A stretch of DNA of 64,000 nucleotides from Rossellomorea vietnamensis (GTDB lineage: Bacteria; Bacillota; Bacilli; Bacillales; Bacillaceae_B): the NCBI RefSeq assembly GCF_008180415.1, contig NZ_VTEI01000006.1, positions 84,087-148,086 on the forward strand. The letters run 5' to 3'. The first letter of the stretch is position 1. Each line of letters begins with the position of its first letter. Below, piece by piece: positions 29,238 through 39,568 of this stretch. The notes under the pieces are model-generated. The model worked only from the letters and a program-made list of their open reading frames with translations. It searched no databases and was not told where the DNA came from. Made by a program: the position numbers and the translations under genes.

Positions 29238-30167
29238 TTAATGTTCTTCTAGCAATGCTTCATAGAAATTTTTGAAAAGGAATTTCTGCACTTGTGCTTC
29301 TGTATAGTGCTTCTGCAGTGCCTCTATGAGATTTGCGTAATCACGGTAGCATGACAAACCTTTGACTGTTTGTGATATACCATCGAAGTCAGAACCAAAG
29401 CCGACATGGTTTTCTCCGCCAAGTGAACAAACATGGTCCAGATGAAGCAGAATATCGGATATTTCAGCTTCTCCATACTGTTTAAGAAATTGAGGTACAA
29501 ACGTTAAGCCCATTACTCCATTCTTCTTGAATAGTGCCTCGATCTGTTCATCTTTAAGATTTCTTGGGTGGGCACATAAGCTGAAAGTATTCGAATGTGA
29601 AGCAATTGGGTAGCTTGCAATTTCTATAGTATCCCAGAATGAGCGTTCACATAGGTGGGAGAGATCCGTCATAATGTTATGCTCATTCAGAAACTGTACC
29701 GTCTCCCTTCCGAACTTCGTCAGCCCCGCTGCTCTGGGCTCAAGCGCTCCATCTGCTGCCGCATTTGCCCAATTCCATGTTAATCCGACAGCCCGGACTC
29801 CCAATTGATATAAAATAAAGAGTTTGGTCAGGTCTTCCTCAATGGCTTCGCACCCTTCAAGGGTCAGCATTGCCCCTATCTCACCCTTTTCTAATCTCGC
29901 TATATCACTTTTACTTCTGACCATTTTCATCTTAGGATTTGGCTCAACTATTTTTTTATGAAAAACCTCTACCATCTCCAGTGCAGCCTGGAATCGCTGA
30001 CCGGGCTTCAAAAAAGACGGAAGATATATGGCAAATAGCTGAACCTTGCTTCCTGCTTGTTCCAGCTGAGGATAGGTTATATGTATATCATTCTGACTTT
30101 GAAAAGATACTTCCTCCCTGTAATGGTGAAGCTTTAGCAAAACATCACAATGAGCATCAAATATCAT
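29238..30167 (-). CDS. Membrane dipeptidase family (M19) zinc peptidase
   Basis: About 309 residues. Amidohydrolase-like barrel with the M19 metal ligands: DAHCD at the N-terminus (His and Asp), Glu in TLEGCEAI, His in DLSHLCE and His in IASHSN; GFGSDFDG closes the family pattern. No signal peptide, so likely cytosolic despite the family name. It would split dipeptides, possibly with D-residues. ATG 30167 with AGAGGGG seven bases before is preferred over an upstream start at 30200. Lies between miaB and spoVS, where B. subtilis has tdh-kbl. Confidence 0.88.
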   Translation of the reverse strand: MIFDAHCDVLLKLHHYREEVSFQSQNDIHITYPQLEQAGSKVQLFAIYLPSFLKPGQRFQAALEMVEVFHKKIVEPNPKMKMVRSKSDIARLEKGEIGAMLTLEGCEAIEEDLTKLFILYQLGVRAVGLTWNWANAAADGALEPRAAGLTKFGRETVQFLNEHNIMTDLSHLCERSFWDTIEIASYPIASHSNTFSLCAHPRNLKDEQIEALFKKNGVMGLTFVPQFLKQYGEAEISDILLHLDHVCSLGGENHVGFGSDFDGISQTVKGLSCYRDYANLIEALQKHYTEAQVQKFLFKNFYEALLEEH

Positions 30168-30515
30168 CTTAGAACCCCTCTCTTTTCCCATTCTTGTCAT
30201 AAATACCTGTTATGACTGCATCCTCCAACAGAACGCCTGTGTTTCCAGGAAACTTCCTGTATCCTTACACCCGCTTAGACAGCCAATTCAAAGTTTCTTA
30301 AAGAGTGATATTGCACCGATCCCTCCTGCCGGGCAAAGAATATTCTTTTCCTCTACAAGACTTCTGACAAAAGACTTTGCGATTACTATTGTTTATATAT
30401 ACTTCTGGAAAATCACCTAAACTCCTTTTTCTGCTGACCATTTTGTATATAGGGCAAGCCAAAAGCCTCCTCAGAATTCGCACGATAAATGGAGGAATTT
30501 ATATATTCTTTACAA
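30168..30515. other. Non-coding gap, nothing recognised
   Basis: About 350 bp upstream of the dipeptidase gene and downstream of the spoVS terminator. Presumably holds the dipeptidase promoter; no clear boxes or repeats. Confidence 0.4.
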
Positions 30516-30556
30516 AAAAGAGGCTGTCCCATTCAGCTTTATAGGGACAGCCTCGA
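30516..30556 (-). terminator. Terminator of spoVS
   Basis: An 11-bp perfect stem GAGGCTGTCCC / GGGACAGCCTC followed by a T6 run on the minus strand. Confidence 0.92.
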
Positions 30557-30561
30557 ATTAG

Positions 30562-30822
30562 TCAACGAGGTTCGATAATCAACTTTATAGCCGTGCGCTC
30601 TTCTCCATCAATCAGAATATCAGTGAAAGCAGGAATACATATTAGGTCTACCCCGCTTGGAGCGACAAAACCGCGGGCAATGGCAACAGCTTTGACTGCC
30701 TGATTAAGAGCTCCTGCTCCTATGGCTTGAATTTCTGCTGCTCCTCTCTCACGAAGAACTCCGGCAAGTGCACCAGCTACAGAATTAGGATTGGATTTTG
30801 CTGAAACTTTTAATATTTCCAT
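30562..30822 (-). CDS. spoVS: Stage V sporulation protein S
   Basis: An 86-residue Alba-like protein, nearly invariant across spore formers and needed for progress beyond stage V. The sequence MEILKVSAKSNPNSVAGALA is the family start and AIARGFVAPSGVDL the core. AAGGAGG precedes the ATG. Monocistronic, with a candidate sigma-H promoter upstream and a strong terminator. Confidence 0.97.
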   Translation of the reverse strand: MEILKVSAKSNPNSVAGALAGVLRERGAAEIQAIGAGALNQAVKAVAIARGFVAPSGVDLICIPAFTDILIDGEERTAIKLIIEPR

Positions 30823-30901
30823 TTCTTTTCCTCCTTGTCATTTCCCCAGACCGAATGTTCAATGCAAAGAACAAACTGGTATAAACGATTCCACTGCTAC
30901 T

Positions 30902-30931
30902 ATATTCAGCCATTCGTAAAATCATTCCCGC
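30902..30931 (-). promoter_or_regulatory. Candidate sigma-H promoter of spoVS
   Basis: Minus strand GCGGGAATG, 12 bp, GCTGAATAT fits the sigma-H pattern (RNAGGAWWW, N11-12, RNNGAATWW) with two mismatches, about 80 bp before the start codon. B. subtilis spoVS is known to use sigma-H. Confidence 0.5.
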
Positions 30932-31075
30932 TTGGCCTAAAAAAGCGGATAACAAAGGACTCCAGCTTTCAGAACTGGTTTATATCCAATCAGGATATAC
31001 ATTAAGAAGTTCTAGAATTCATCAACTCAGCTGACGATTCTTACATGAAATCGTCTGTGAATTTGTGGAAACAAA

Positions 31076-31113
31076 TAAAAAAGCAAAAGGGCCCGTTTCC
31101 CTTTTGCTTTAAA
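31076..31113 (-). terminator. Terminator of ymdB
   Basis: Minus strand AAAGCAAAAGGG / CCCTTTTGCTTT stem followed by T6. Confidence 0.9.
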
Positions 31114-31114
31114 C

Positions 31115-31915
31115 TTACTCTGACAGGAAAGGATGATCATCATTGATCAAAATCCGATCGATGCTCTTTGCCTTTCCTGTTTTCTCATTAATTTCGATAA
31201 TGACCCCGCTCAATAACTTTCTGCCCGTGCTCGGCACCTCAAAACGAACAGGCAGAGAGGTCCTGAACTTAGTAATGACAGAATCTTTATTCATTCCTAG
31301 AATCTCATCATAAGGACCGGTCATGCCTACATCCGCTATGAAGGCTGTTCCATTGGGCAGCACGCGGTTGTCCGCTGTCTGGATATGCGTATGGGTACCA
31401 ACAACGGCTGAGACCTTTCCATCCAGGAACCAGCCCATTGCCTGCTTCTCACTGGTCGCTTCTGCATGAAAGTCAACAAAAACAAATGGTGTCCTTTCTT
31501 TTGCCTCGGCGACAAGCTCTTCCGCAGCTTCAAAAGGACAATCTAATGCAGGCATGAAGGTTCTTCCTTGCAAATTGATGACCGCTGTCTCAAAGCCGTT
31601 GATGTTAATAAACGTCAATCCGCTTCCTGGTGTGCCTTTCGGATAGTTGGCAGGCCTCACCATTAACTTAGTTTTATCAATAAAATCAAAAATTTCTTTA
31701 TTGTCCCAAGTGTGGTTACCCATCGTGATGATGTTGGCACCATCATTTAAAAAACGTTTATAAATTTTTTCTGTTATTCCTCTTCCACCTGCTGCATTTT
31801 CACCATTCACGATCGTGACGGAAGGACGGTACTTCGCCTTAAGCTTAGGCAGATATTCCGATACCATTTCTCGGCCGAGAGAACCTACTACATCTCCAAT
31901 AAATAAGATATTCAT
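31115..31915 (-). CDS. ymdB: Metallophosphodiesterase YmdB (2',3'-cyclic nucleotide type)
   Basis: 266 residues. The calcineurin-like metal ligands are at GDVVG (N-terminus), NGENAAGG, MGNHTWDN, DFHAEATSEK and GTHTHIQTAD. In B. subtilis YmdB affects biofilm, motility and nanotube formation and shapes RNase Y-dependent decay. ATG 31915 has AAAGGG seven bases upstream. It follows rny, as in B. subtilis, with a terminator between. Confidence 0.94.
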   Translation of the reverse strand: MNILFIGDVVGSLGREMVSEYLPKLKAKYRPSVTIVNGENAAGGRGITEKIYKRFLNDGANIITMGNHTWDNKEIFDFIDKTKLMVRPANYPKGTPGSGLTFININGFETAVINLQGRTFMPALDCPFEAAEELVAEAKERTPFVFVDFHAEATSEKQAMGWFLDGKVSAVVGTHTHIQTADNRVLPNGTAFIADVGMTGPYDEILGMNKDSVITKFRTSLPVRFEVPSTGRKLLSGVIIEINEKTGKAKSIDRILINDDHPFLSE

Positions 31916-32039
31916 TTGCAAACCCTTTCTGCTTCAACATTTCTTACATTTTATCACAGCAAGCACAAATCGCATACTGCTCCACTTTTGCACGCTAATA
32001 ATGACATGCTTTAAAGCAATAACATGCCTTGACAGCCAT

Positions 32040-32074
32040 AGAAAAAGCGGTGTGAAAATCACACCGCTTTATTT
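32040..32074 (-). terminator. Terminator of rny
   Basis: AAGCGGTGTGA / TCACACCGCTT stem and T5 tail, overlapping the rny stop codon. Confidence 0.88.
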
Positions 32075-33628
32075 TGCGTATTCTACAGCTCTTGTTTCCC
32101 GAATGACGGTAACCTTGATATGGCCTGGATAATCCAGTTCCTCTTCAATCCGTTTCCGGATGTCACGCGCCAGACGATGAGCTTCCAAATCATCAATCGA
32201 TTCTGGTTTAACCATGATACGTACTTCCCTGCCCGCTTGGATTGCGAATGACTTCTCAACACCCTCATAGGATTCTGAGATGTCTTCCAGCTTCTCTAAG
32301 CGGCGGATGTAGTTCTCAAGCGTTTCACTCCTGGCACCCGGCCTTGCAGCTGAAAGTGCATCAGCAGCCGCCACAAGTACTGAAATGACAGACGTTGGTT
32401 CCGTATCACCATGATGGGATGCGATACTGTTAATGACCACTGGGTGTTCTTTATACTTCCCAGCTAGTTCTACACCGATTTCCACATGGCTTCCTTCTAC
32501 TTCATGGTCAATCGCTTTACCGATATCATGCAGAAGACCTGCACGGCGGGCAAGCGTTACATCCTCACCCAGTTCGGCAGCTAGCAGACCTGAAAGGTAC
32601 GCCACTTCCGTTGAGTGCTTCAAGACGTTTTGACCATAGCTTGTACGGAATTTCAATCGTCCTAGGATCTTGATTAAATCTGGATGGAGCCCGTGAACTC
32701 CAACATCGAATGTTGTCTGTTCACCTATTTCACGGATATGCTCATCCACTTCCCGTCTTGCCTTATCGACCATTTCCTCGATTCGGGCTGGATGGATCCG
32801 TCCATCCTGCACCAATTTTTCAAGTGCAATTCTCGCAGTTTCACGGCGAATTGGATCAAAACCGGATAAGATAACCGCCTCTGGAGTATCATCAATAATC
32901 AAATCAATTCCAGTCAGCGTTTCTAATGTACGAATATTACGCCCTTCACGACCGATGATTCGACCTTTCATCTCATCATTCGGAAGGTTTACAACAGATA
33001 CCGTTGTTTCTGCAACATGTTCTGCTGCACAACGCTGGATTGCAAGTGAAAGAATCTCTTTCGCTTTCTTATCAGAGTCTTCCTTTGCACGTGTTTCATG
33101 CTCTCTGATCATCATGGCAAGGTCATGAGAAAGTTCATTCTCAGTACGATCAAGGATGATCGCTTTTGCCTCATCACGCGTAAGTGCGGAGATGCGTTCC
33201 AGTTCGGTTTGCTGTAATCGTATCATCTCGTCCACTTTGCTTTCCATCTCTTCAATATGTTGTTGTCTTCCATTCAGAGTATCCTCTTTTCGTTCAAGCT
33301 GAGATTCCCGCTTATCGAGTGACTCATCTTTGCGATCAAGGTTCTCTTCTTTTTGCGTTAAACGATTTTCCTGCTTTTGCAATTCATTTCTTCGTTCACG
33401 AAGGTCATTTTCCATATCAGTACGAAGCTTGTGATTTTCATCCTTTGCTTCCAAGAGCTTTTCCTTCTTCAGAGCTTCGGCCTCGCGCTTAGCATCTTCA
33501 AGAATCTGCTCTGCCGAACCTTTAGCTCCAGCAATTTTTGCCTCAGCAATGGATTTACGAATAAAGTATCCAACAACTACACCGACGATTAGGACAAGCA
33601 AAATGGAGATGATTGTAATGAGTTCCAT
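32069..33628 (-). CDS. rny: Ribonuclease Y
   Basis: The main membrane-bound endoribonuclease that starts mRNA decay. 519 residues: N-terminal membrane helix (about 3-24), long coiled coil (about 30-200, with [20 protein letters not shown]), KH domain ([15 protein letters not shown] near 228-242), HD domain ([10 protein letters not shown] near 365). The second of two adjacent ATGs is chosen because GGAGG is seven bases upstream; the other lies at 33631. The transcript has an unusually long upstream gap of about 750 bp to recA. Confidence 0.96.
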   Translation of the reverse strand: MELITIISILLVLIVGVVVGYFIRKSIAEAKIAGAKGSAEQILEDAKREAEALKKEKLLEAKDENHKLRTDMENDLRERRNELQKQENRLTQKEENLDRKDESLDKRESQLERKEDTLNGRQQHIEEMESKVDEMIRLQQTELERISALTRDEAKAIILDRTENELSHDLAMMIREHETRAKEDSDKKAKEILSLAIQRCAAEHVAETTVSVVNLPNDEMKGRIIGREGRNIRTLETLTGIDLIIDDTPEAVILSGFDPIRRETARIALEKLVQDGRIHPARIEEMVDKARREVDEHIREIGEQTTFDVGVHGLHPDLIKILGRLKFRTSYGQNVLKHSTEVAYLSGLLAAELGEDVTLARRAGLLHDIGKAIDHEVEGSHVEIGVELAGKYKEHPVVINSIASHHGDTEPTSVISVLVAAADALSAARPGARSETLENYIRRLEKLEDISESYEGVEKSFAIQAGREVRIMVKPESIDDLEAHRLARDIRKRIEEELDYPGHIKVTVIRETRAVEYAK

Positions 33629-34200
33629 CATTTCACCTCCCCTTGCTATGAACTTTTGTCATGTCTTTTTTACATGTCGGCTGGTACATTGTTCCAAAGG
33701 TTTCAATATACAGCGCTAGGCTTTCAAATATTAACATTCGAAAATTTGTAAAATATACATGTTAATTTTAAATCTCAGAATATTCATTGTCAAGGGGGGG
33801 AGACCTTTCCCCCTTGATTCTATGGATAATTTCGTTAAAAAGTGATAAAAAACACCTTATTTCTGTAAATTGTCCATCCACTTTTCATGATAAGGTTCCA
33901 GGATAGTAGTTCATTATCCCTCCAAATGCATAACTCCACTTGACAGACGCACGGAACCAGCATCGTCTTAATAAAAAGCGGAAGCGTTCAGCCTTCTCCA
34001 GAATGAAGGACTTTTCAATGAGAAAAGAAGCTTTAATTATCACAGCAATTCCTTAAGATTAGATAACTACTAACAGGTAAGACACCATAGTGCTTTAGCT
34101 CATTTAAAATTCCAGAAATCGAGACCGACTCTCTAATCCCCGTTACTGAGTCTGGAATCAGCGAGCCAATATAGTACCGGAATTTAATCTTTGGCCCTCA
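33629..34200. other. Long non-coding region upstream of rny
   Basis: About 570 bp without a plausible gene between the rny start and element A copy 5. It must hold the rny promoter. In B. subtilis pbpX occupies this place. No conserved RNA motif was recognised. Confidence 0.4.
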
Positions 34201-34346
34201 TTTAAAAAGGCTGTTGTCGCATATTCTCTAATCGAAGAAGAGCAGCTCTTTTCCTTTGTTGTTACAATATTATTCCTTATAATGAGTCTTTTTTTGGAAT
34301 TAGTTTTAAATAGCAACACAGTTTACGAAAAGAGCCTTTTAAAAAA
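34201..34346 (+). repeat. Element A copy 5 (about 146 bp)
   Basis: Left end TTTAAAAAGGCTGTTGTCGC and right end AGCAACACAGTTTACGAAAA then GAGCCTTTT. The central part is shortened. Its right end touches the recA terminator. Confidence 0.7.
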
Positions 34347-34382
34347 GGAAGCAGGGAGTTCACCTCCCTGCTTCCTTGAAAG
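34347..34382 (-). terminator. Terminator of recA
   Basis: AAGGAAGCAGGGAG / CTCCCTGCTTCCTT stem with T-tail on the minus strand, just after the stop codon. Confidence 0.9.
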
Positions 34383-34384
34383 TC

Positions 34385-35422
34385 TTATTGATCCAGTAAC
34401 AATTCGTCCTGGCCTTCTTCAGTTTCTGCTTTGCCTGTATCCAGACCATAATGATCACGAATTTTCATCATGATTTCATTACGGATTTCAGGGTTTTCTT
34501 TCAGGAAAATCTTCGCGTTTTCACGTCCCTGGCCAAGGCGCTCTTCATTATAAGAGTACCAGGCACCGCTTTTTTGAACGATATCCAGCTCTGAACCCAT
34601 ATCAATGATTTCGCCTTCCCTGGAAATCCCTTGTCCGTACATAATATCAACTTCAGCTACCCTGAAAGGAGGGGCTACTTTATTTTTGACAACTTTGACC
34701 TTCGTTTTGTTACCAACAATTTCGTTTCCTTGTTTCAATGCTTCCGCACGGCGCACCTCAAGACGGACAGACGAATAGAATTTCAGCGCACGACCACCAG
34801 GTGTCGTTTCAGGGTTACCAAACATAACTCCGACTTTCTCACGAATCTGGTTAATGAAAATCGCAATTGTTTTCGATTTATTGATTGCTCCTGACAGCTT
34901 CCTCAAAGCCTGGGACATCAAACGAGCTTGAAGACCAACGTGCGAGTCTCCCATTTCGCCTTCAATCTCCGCTTTAGGAACAAGTGCTGCAACAGAGTCA
35001 ATGACAAGGATATCCACAGCGCCGCTTCGTACAAGAGCTTCTGCAATTTCTAGTGCCTGTTCGCCTGTATCAGGCTGAGATAAAAGTAATTCATCAATGT
35101 TAACACCAAGTTTTTGAGCATAGACAGGATCAAGTGCATGCTCTGCATCTATGAATGCCGCCTGGCCTCCCTGCGCTTGTACTTCCGCAATTGCATGAAG
35201 GGCCACAGTTGTCTTACCAGAAGATTCCGGACCGTAGGTTTCAATGATCCTTCCGCGAGGATATCCGCCTACTCCAAGTGCAACATCCAGGGCCAGCGAA
35301 CCACTAGGAATTGTAACAATATTTCGATCTGTTTGTTCTCCCAGTTTCATGATGGAACCTTTACCGAATTGTTTCTCAATTTGTTTAAGTGCCATATCCA
35401 AGGCAGCTTGACGATCGCTCAC
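34385..35422 (-). CDS. recA: Recombinase RecA
   Basis: Homologous recombination and SOS co-protease. 345 residues. Walker [10 protein letters not shown] at 64-72, Walker [11 protein letters not shown] near 140-149, L1/L2 DNA loops ([14 protein letters not shown] and the [22 protein letters not shown] region). GTG start eight bases after AGGAGG. The acidic tail is usual. The upstream region has a LexA-type box and promoter, so SOS autoregulation is expected. Confidence 0.98.
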   Translation of the reverse strand: MSDRQAALDMALKQIEKQFGKGSIMKLGEQTDRNIVTIPSGSLALDVALGVGGYPRGRIIETYGPESSGKTTVALHAIAEVQAQGGQAAFIDAEHALDPVYAQKLGVNIDELLLSQPDTGEQALEIAEALVRSGAVDILVIDSVAALVPKAEIEGEMGDSHVGLQARLMSQALRKLSGAINKSKTIAIFINQIREKVGVMFGNPETTPGGRALKFYSSVRLEVRRAEALKQGNEIVGNKTKVKVVKNKVAPPFRVAEVDIMYGQGISREGEIIDMGSELDIVQKSGAWYSYNEERLGQGRENAKIFLKENPEIRNEIMMKIRDHYGLDTGKAETEEGQDELLLDQ

Positions 35423-35511
35423 AAATATTTCCTCCTTTTAATCTCTTACATATATAGAAAGACAGAATAGCAATTAATCAATTGCTTGTCTCATTTCAAC
35501 AACCTATCTCT

Positions 35512-35540
35512 ACTATAAACCCTTTTGGTCAATTTAACAA
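35512..35540 (-). promoter_or_regulatory. Sigma-A promoter of recA
   Basis: TTGTTA (35540-35535), 17-bp spacer, TATAGT (35517-35512) on the minus strand. Confidence 0.65.
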
Positions 35541-35549
35541 GAGAAAAGT

Positions 35550-35563
35550 CGAACATTCATTCG
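35550..35563. promoter_or_regulatory. LexA/DinR operator of recA
   Basis: CGAACATTCATTCG fits the Bacillus SOS box (CGAACRNRYGTTYG) at 12 of 14 positions, ten bases upstream of the -35 box. Confidence 0.75.
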
Positions 35564-35795
35564 GTTTTTTTCTTCTTCCTTATTATTCTACTTTATAGAT
35601 TTCTCTAGAAGAAAATCTCGTTTTTCCTGCCAGCCGAAGGAGCAAAAGGCATTTTCAGCGAAAAACTGATTTGAATGCATTCCCTGTTTTCACCCCTTGA
35701 CAAGCCTAAGAAATCTAAAGAAATGGATATACACAAATATCGAACGGTCAGCACCTTACGCATACTGCAACTGATGAACCTTTCTGCAAAAGAAC

Positions 35796-35822
35796 AGGCC
35801 GACAGGAAAACCTGCCGGCCTT
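35796..35822 (-). terminator. Terminator of cinA
   Basis: AGGCCGACAGG / CCTGCCGGCCT hairpin; T-rich but interrupted tail. Confidence 0.7.
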
Positions 35823-35826
35823 AAAC

Positions 35827-37077
35827 TTATGAATCGCCCTCTCCCCTTAATTCTTTCAAGAGGAAGTAACACCCGTATTTAACTGTCCGTGCACGATTTC
35901 CATTTCGTGTACCAGCAAGATTCAATAAGAACGTTTTTGTTTTACTGTCTTTTCGGGCGATACCTATCCAGATCGTGCCTTCATCCTTCCCTTCATGAGG
36001 TCCCGGACCTGCAGCTCCTGTAAAACTGATTCCGATGTCAGAATCGAATTTCTCCCTTACATTCTCAGCAAGTTCTTTAGCACAAGGTTCACTAACTGTG
36101 CCGTGTATACTGATTGTGTTAGGGGATACGTCAAGAAGGTTCTTTTTTATCTCTGGAGAGTAACAAACAATGCCGCCTTTCAACACGGCGCCAGCCCCTG
36201 ATATGGAAGTCATCTGCGACTGAAACAATCCACCAGTCAAACTTTCCGCACACGCAATCGTTAGTTCACTCTCCTTAAGCGCTTTCGACATCTCATCCAT
36301 CAAGCTTGTATCATCATATCCATAAAAATAAGGCCTTACCCTTTTGAGGATTGTAGTTTCCATTTCATCCAGCATTTTTTCAGCATTCTCTTTGGAAACA
36401 TCTTTAGCAGTTAACCTAAGGGTAACTTCTCCATCAGAAGCTAGAGGAGCAACCGTAGGGTTTGTTTGAGCATCAATAAGATCCATCAATTCTGTTTCCA
36501 GTTCCGCTTCGCCTATGCCGAAAAATCGAAGAACCCTGGAAGAAATGATCTCTTTTCTGCCCAGCGCTTTTTCTATTGCCGGCCTTCCGTACTTTTTAAA
36601 CATCGGGACCATTTCAGATGGCGGGCCAGGCAGGAGCATATATTGATGTGATTCATCGATCAGGAACATTCCCGGTGCCATTCCCTGTTCATTCTTCAGT
36701 ACATGAGAGCCTTTTAATACATGGGCCTGCTTCTCATTGTTAGGAGTCATCTCCCTTTGTACTCTAATAAAATAATCTTTGATGAATTTAAATGCCTCTT
36801 CATCTTTTTCAAGAGAGGTATTTAAGTGCCCTGCTATAGTTTCTTTCGTCAGATCATCTTTGGTCGGGCCCAGCCCTCCGGTAAAGATGATCAATTGGGC
36901 ACGGGATTCTGCTGTGGTTATTGCACTTTTAAGCCGGTCGGGGTTATCTCCCACGACTGTATGATAATATACATTCACACCTAGTTCAGCCAGCTGTTCT
37001 GAAAGGAATTTCGCATTGGAATTTACTATTTGCCCTAAAAGTAATTCAGAACCTACAGCAATGATTTCTGCGTTCAT
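35827..37077 (-). CDS. cinA: CinA (competence/damage-inducible protein A, ADP-ribose/NMN deamidase type)
   Basis: 416 residues with two domains. The N-terminal MoCF-like COG1058 domain has [14 protein letters not shown] and [15 protein letters not shown]; the C-terminal CinA domain has [14 protein letters not shown] and [12 protein letters not shown], as in NMN deamidases (PncC). It is upstream of recA as in most Bacilli, where cinA-recA can be co-transcribed; here a terminator and a recA promoter separate them. AAAGGGG before the ATG. Confidence 0.95.
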   Translation of the reverse strand: MNAEIIAVGSELLLGQIVNSNAKFLSEQLAELGVNVYYHTVVGDNPDRLKSAITTAESRAQLIIFTGGLGPTKDDLTKETIAGHLNTSLEKDEEAFKFIKDYFIRVQREMTPNNEKQAHVLKGSHVLKNEQGMAPGMFLIDESHQYMLLPGPPSEMVPMFKKYGRPAIEKALGRKEIISSRVLRFFGIGEAELETELMDLIDAQTNPTVAPLASDGEVTLRLTAKDVSKENAEKMLDEMETTILKRVRPYFYGYDDTSLMDEMSKALKESELTIACAESLTGGLFQSQMTSISGAGAVLKGGIVCYSPEIKKNLLDVSPNTISIHGTVSEPCAKELAENVREKFDSDIGISFTGAAGPGPHEGKDEGTIWIGIARKDSKTKTFLLNLAGTRNGNRARTVKYGCYFLLKELRGEGDS

Positions 37078-37148
37078 AATTTTATCCCCTTTATCTCAAG
37101 CTTGTTTTTTTCACTATAAGAATTATAGGCTTTTTGAGATGATTCCAC

Positions 37149-37196
37149 AAAAAAGAAGTCCTAAACCTCTGAGCAAACCAGGGAAGGACTTCTATT
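37149..37196 (-). terminator. Terminator of pgsA
   Basis: AGAAGTCCT...AGGACTTCT stem with T6 tail on the minus strand. Confidence 0.85.
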
Positions 37197-37203
37197 TACT
37201 GAA

Positions 37204-37782
37204 TTATTTAGAATTGAGAAATGCCTGGCGGTTCTTGTAAAAGTATTCCCATCCAGACCAGATTGTTATGAGCATCGCGATCCATAAAGTGATCGTGTCA
37301 AAAGGAATCGAAACAGCTTCAAAAATGATGTTATGAAGCAGCAAGGATGAGATGGCAATGATCTGAGCCCACGTTTTGATTTTCCCAAGTGTATTGGCGG
37401 CAACCACTTCGCCTGTGCCAGCCAATACCAGCCTTAATCCCGTAACGGCAAATTCCCTGCTTATGATGATGATGACAATCCAAGAAGGAGCAAATCCCAT
37501 TTCAACTAAAACGATTAAAGCTGCAGATACAAGCAATTTATCTGCAAGCGGATCAAGGAATTTCCCTAGATTTGTGACAAGATCCAATTTCCTGGCATAG
37601 TAGCCGTCGATCCAATCGGTTGTGGAGGCTATGATAAACAATAAGCCTCCGGCAAAGTGAGTTACAGGCATTTCAGTGCCCAATAATGAAATGTTCCCCC
37701 AGTCAAATGGGTATAGCATGATGATCATAAATAGCGGGATTAAAATAATCCTCGATACCGTGATTTTATTTGGCAAGTTCAC
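37204..37782 (-). CDS. pgsA: CDP-diacylglycerol-glycerol-3-phosphate 3-phosphatidyltransferase
   Basis: Makes phosphatidylglycerol phosphate, the committed step to PG in the membrane. 192 residues. The CDP-alcohol phosphotransferase motif is complete: Asp56, Asp59-Gly60, Ala63-Arg64, Gly73, Asp77 and Asp81 (DWIDGYYAR then FLDPLADK). About six membrane segments. GTG start with AAGGAGGT upstream. Follows ymfM, as in B. subtilis. Confidence 0.96.
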   Translation of the reverse strand: MNLPNKITVSRIILIPLFMIIMLYPFDWGNISLLGTEMPVTHFAGGLLFIIASTTDWIDGYYARKLDLVTNLGKFLDPLADKLLVSAALIVLVEMGFAPSWIVIIIISREFAVTGLRLVLAGTGEVVAANTLGKIKTWAQIIAISSLLLHNIIFEAVSIPFDTITLWIAMLITIWSGWEYFYKNRQAFLNSK

Positions 37783-37810
37783 TCTTTCTACCTCCTTGAA
37801 TCATAACAAA

Positions 37811-37837
37811 ACAGAATAGCCACAGAGGTGGCTATTC
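37811..37837 (-). terminator. Hairpin terminator at the ymfM stop codon
   Basis: A 10-bp perfect stem GAATAGCCAC / GTGGCTATTC with a 4-nt loop and TGTTTTG following on the minus strand. It contains the ymfM stop codon, leaving about 30 bp to pgsA. Confidence 0.75.
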
Positions 37838-38758
37838 TTGTGCAGAACGCCTGATGATGATGTCCTGCCTGACAACTTCGGCTGCTGAAACTTCATAGTT
37901 GATCTGTTCATCGTTTACTTTTATAGTCGTTGCAGGAGCATTCCCGACAATGATGAAAGCTTCACCGTCTGCTGAAAGATCGAAGGATTGACTATCCCCG
38001 TTTTTCATCATTTGCGAAAAAAGCTGTTCATCCTTGGAATTATAAACGCCTATCCAAGTATCTCCGCTGGCCGAAATGTCCAAATTTAAGTCTTCTGTAT
38101 TTTTCAAATCGTAAGTTGTTTCTTTTCCACTTACATTCGCTACAGTGATTTCTTGTGATGGCTGCTCAGCCGGTTCTTCCGGTTCTTCCGGTTCTTCCGC
38201 TTCTTCTTCATTTCCTTCTGAATCCGATTCGTCTTCAGAACCGCCTGCTGTATCATTGGATTCATCCGTTCCCCCATCCTCATTATCCGGCTGCTGAACT
38301 TCAGGAGACTCGGAATAATCGACGGATTCTTCCTGGTCATTTTCTGTGCCGGCATTATCATTTCCGAATTGCTTCGGCAGCAAATACCATACCACAAAAA
38401 CCGCTCCAATAACAAAAAGAGCCACAAGAATCTTCGGAATGATGTTCAGAACTTTCGATGAACTTTCAGATACCGGTTTTCTCGACTGTACCCTTGAAAG
38501 TTCAGGAAGATCCGCTGCATTGGTAACGGGTATATCATTCGGATATTCTTCAAAAATCCTTTCAGGATCCAAGCCGACAGCTTCGGCATATTGCTTGATA
38601 AAGGCCCTGACATAAAACTTGCCGGGCATCATTTCATAATTTCCTTCTTCAATTCCCATTAGATAGCGTTTCTGAATCTTCGTCATGTTCTGCAAATCAT
38701 CCAGGGAATATCCATTAGCTTCACGAGCTTCTCTGAGTCGTGTTCCTAGTTCAGTCAA
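37832..38758 (-). CDS. ymfM: RodZ-like transmembrane HTH protein YmfM
   Basis: About 308 residues. Cytoplasmic Cro/C1-type HTH (TELGTRLREAREANGYSLDD at the N-terminus), one membrane helix near 112-130 (VALFVIGAVFVVWYLL), a long acidic low-complexity linker rich in Glu-Pro (EEPEEPEEPAEQP), and a C-terminal DUF4115 domain. RodZ connects MreB to cell-wall elongation. TTG 38758 is preferred (AGGTG seven bases upstream); a GTG at 38767 overlaps that site. Part of the ymfF-ymfM group. Confidence 0.9.
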   Translation of the reverse strand: MTELGTRLREAREANGYSLDDLQNMTKIQKRYLMGIEEGNYEMMPGKFYVRAFIKQYAEAVGLDPERIFEEYPNDIPVTNAADLPELSRVQSRKPVSESSSKVLNIIPKILVALFVIGAVFVVWYLLPKQFGNDNAGTENDQEESVDYSESPEVQQPDNEDGGTDESNDTAGGSEDESDSEGNEEEAEEPEEPEEPAEQPSQEITVANVSGKETTYDLKNTEDLNLDISASGDTWIGVYNSKDEQLFSQMMKNGDSQSFDLSADGEAFIIVGNAPATTIKVNDEQINYEVSAAEVVRQDIIIRRSAQE

Positions 38759-38776
38759 AACAAACACCTGCCAATT

Positions 38777-39568
38777 TTAAAAATCGAATCCCCCAAAATC
38801 TGAGTCTTGGAAGAAGTTGTTCTTTTCCACCAAATCATATGTAATCTCTTCGTCAGGGTCATTTCGAAGTTCAATAATATAGTCAAAATCATCCAGAGAG
38901 TACTCAGAATTCTGTACAAATATATCTGGATGTTCAATTACTTTTACAGCGGAAAGACGCATAATCTCCCTAACGAGCTGCCAATGCCGTTCATTCGCTC
39001 TTCTGGTTGAGACAATTCCGTCGATAAGAAAAATATTTTCAGAAGAATATTCATCATCAATTAACTGGCTGCGTATGGTTTGTTTCAACAATGTGGATGA
39101 AACAAAGAGCCACTTCTTATTGGCACACACGGAAGAAGCCACTACCGATTCCGTTTTCCCAACACGCGGCATTCCTCTGATTCCAACAAGTTTATGGCCT
39201 TCCTGCTTAAAGAGTTCAGCCATGAAATCCACCAGCAGCCCCAATTCGTCCCTGATGAACCTGAATGTCTTTTTATCATCTGCGTCTCTTTGAATGTATC
39301 TTCCATGCCTTACAGCAAGACGGTCCCTTAATTTAGGTTCCCTCAACTTTGTTACATTTATCGTATCCATCGTCTGCAAAATCGATTCAAGCCTCGTAAT
39401 CTGCTCATCGCTGTTAGCCAGGAGCAGCATCCCTCTTCTGCCTTCGTCCACACCATTAATAGTCACAATGTTAATTGATAGCATACCAAGTAATGAAGAA
39501 ATGTCACCAAGGAGTCCTGGACGGTTTATTTGAATTTCATATTCCAAATACCATTCTTTTCGTTCCAT
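38777..39568 (-). CDS. ymfK: YmfK, DUF3388 protein (ACT-like domain plus P-loop)
   Basis: 263 residues from the ATG preceded by GGAGGG. The N-terminal part (IQINRPGLLGDISSLLGML) looks like an ACT domain for small-molecule sensing; the middle has a Walker-A-like GIRGMPRVGKTES (about 140-152). The family is conserved in spore formers without a defined function. It is next to ymfM, with 18 bp between. Confidence 0.88.
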   Translation of the reverse strand: MERKEWYLEYEIQINRPGLLGDISSLLGMLSINIVTINGVDEGRRGMLLLANSDEQITRLESILQTMDTINVTKLREPKLRDRLAVRHGRYIQRDADDKKTFRFIRDELGLLVDFMAELFKQEGHKLVGIRGMPRVGKTESVVASSVCANKKWLFVSSTLLKQTIRSQLIDDEYSSENIFLIDGIVSTRRANERHWQLVREIMRLSAVKVIEHPDIFVQNSEYSLDDFDYIIELRNDPDEEITYDLVEKNNFFQDSDFGGFDF

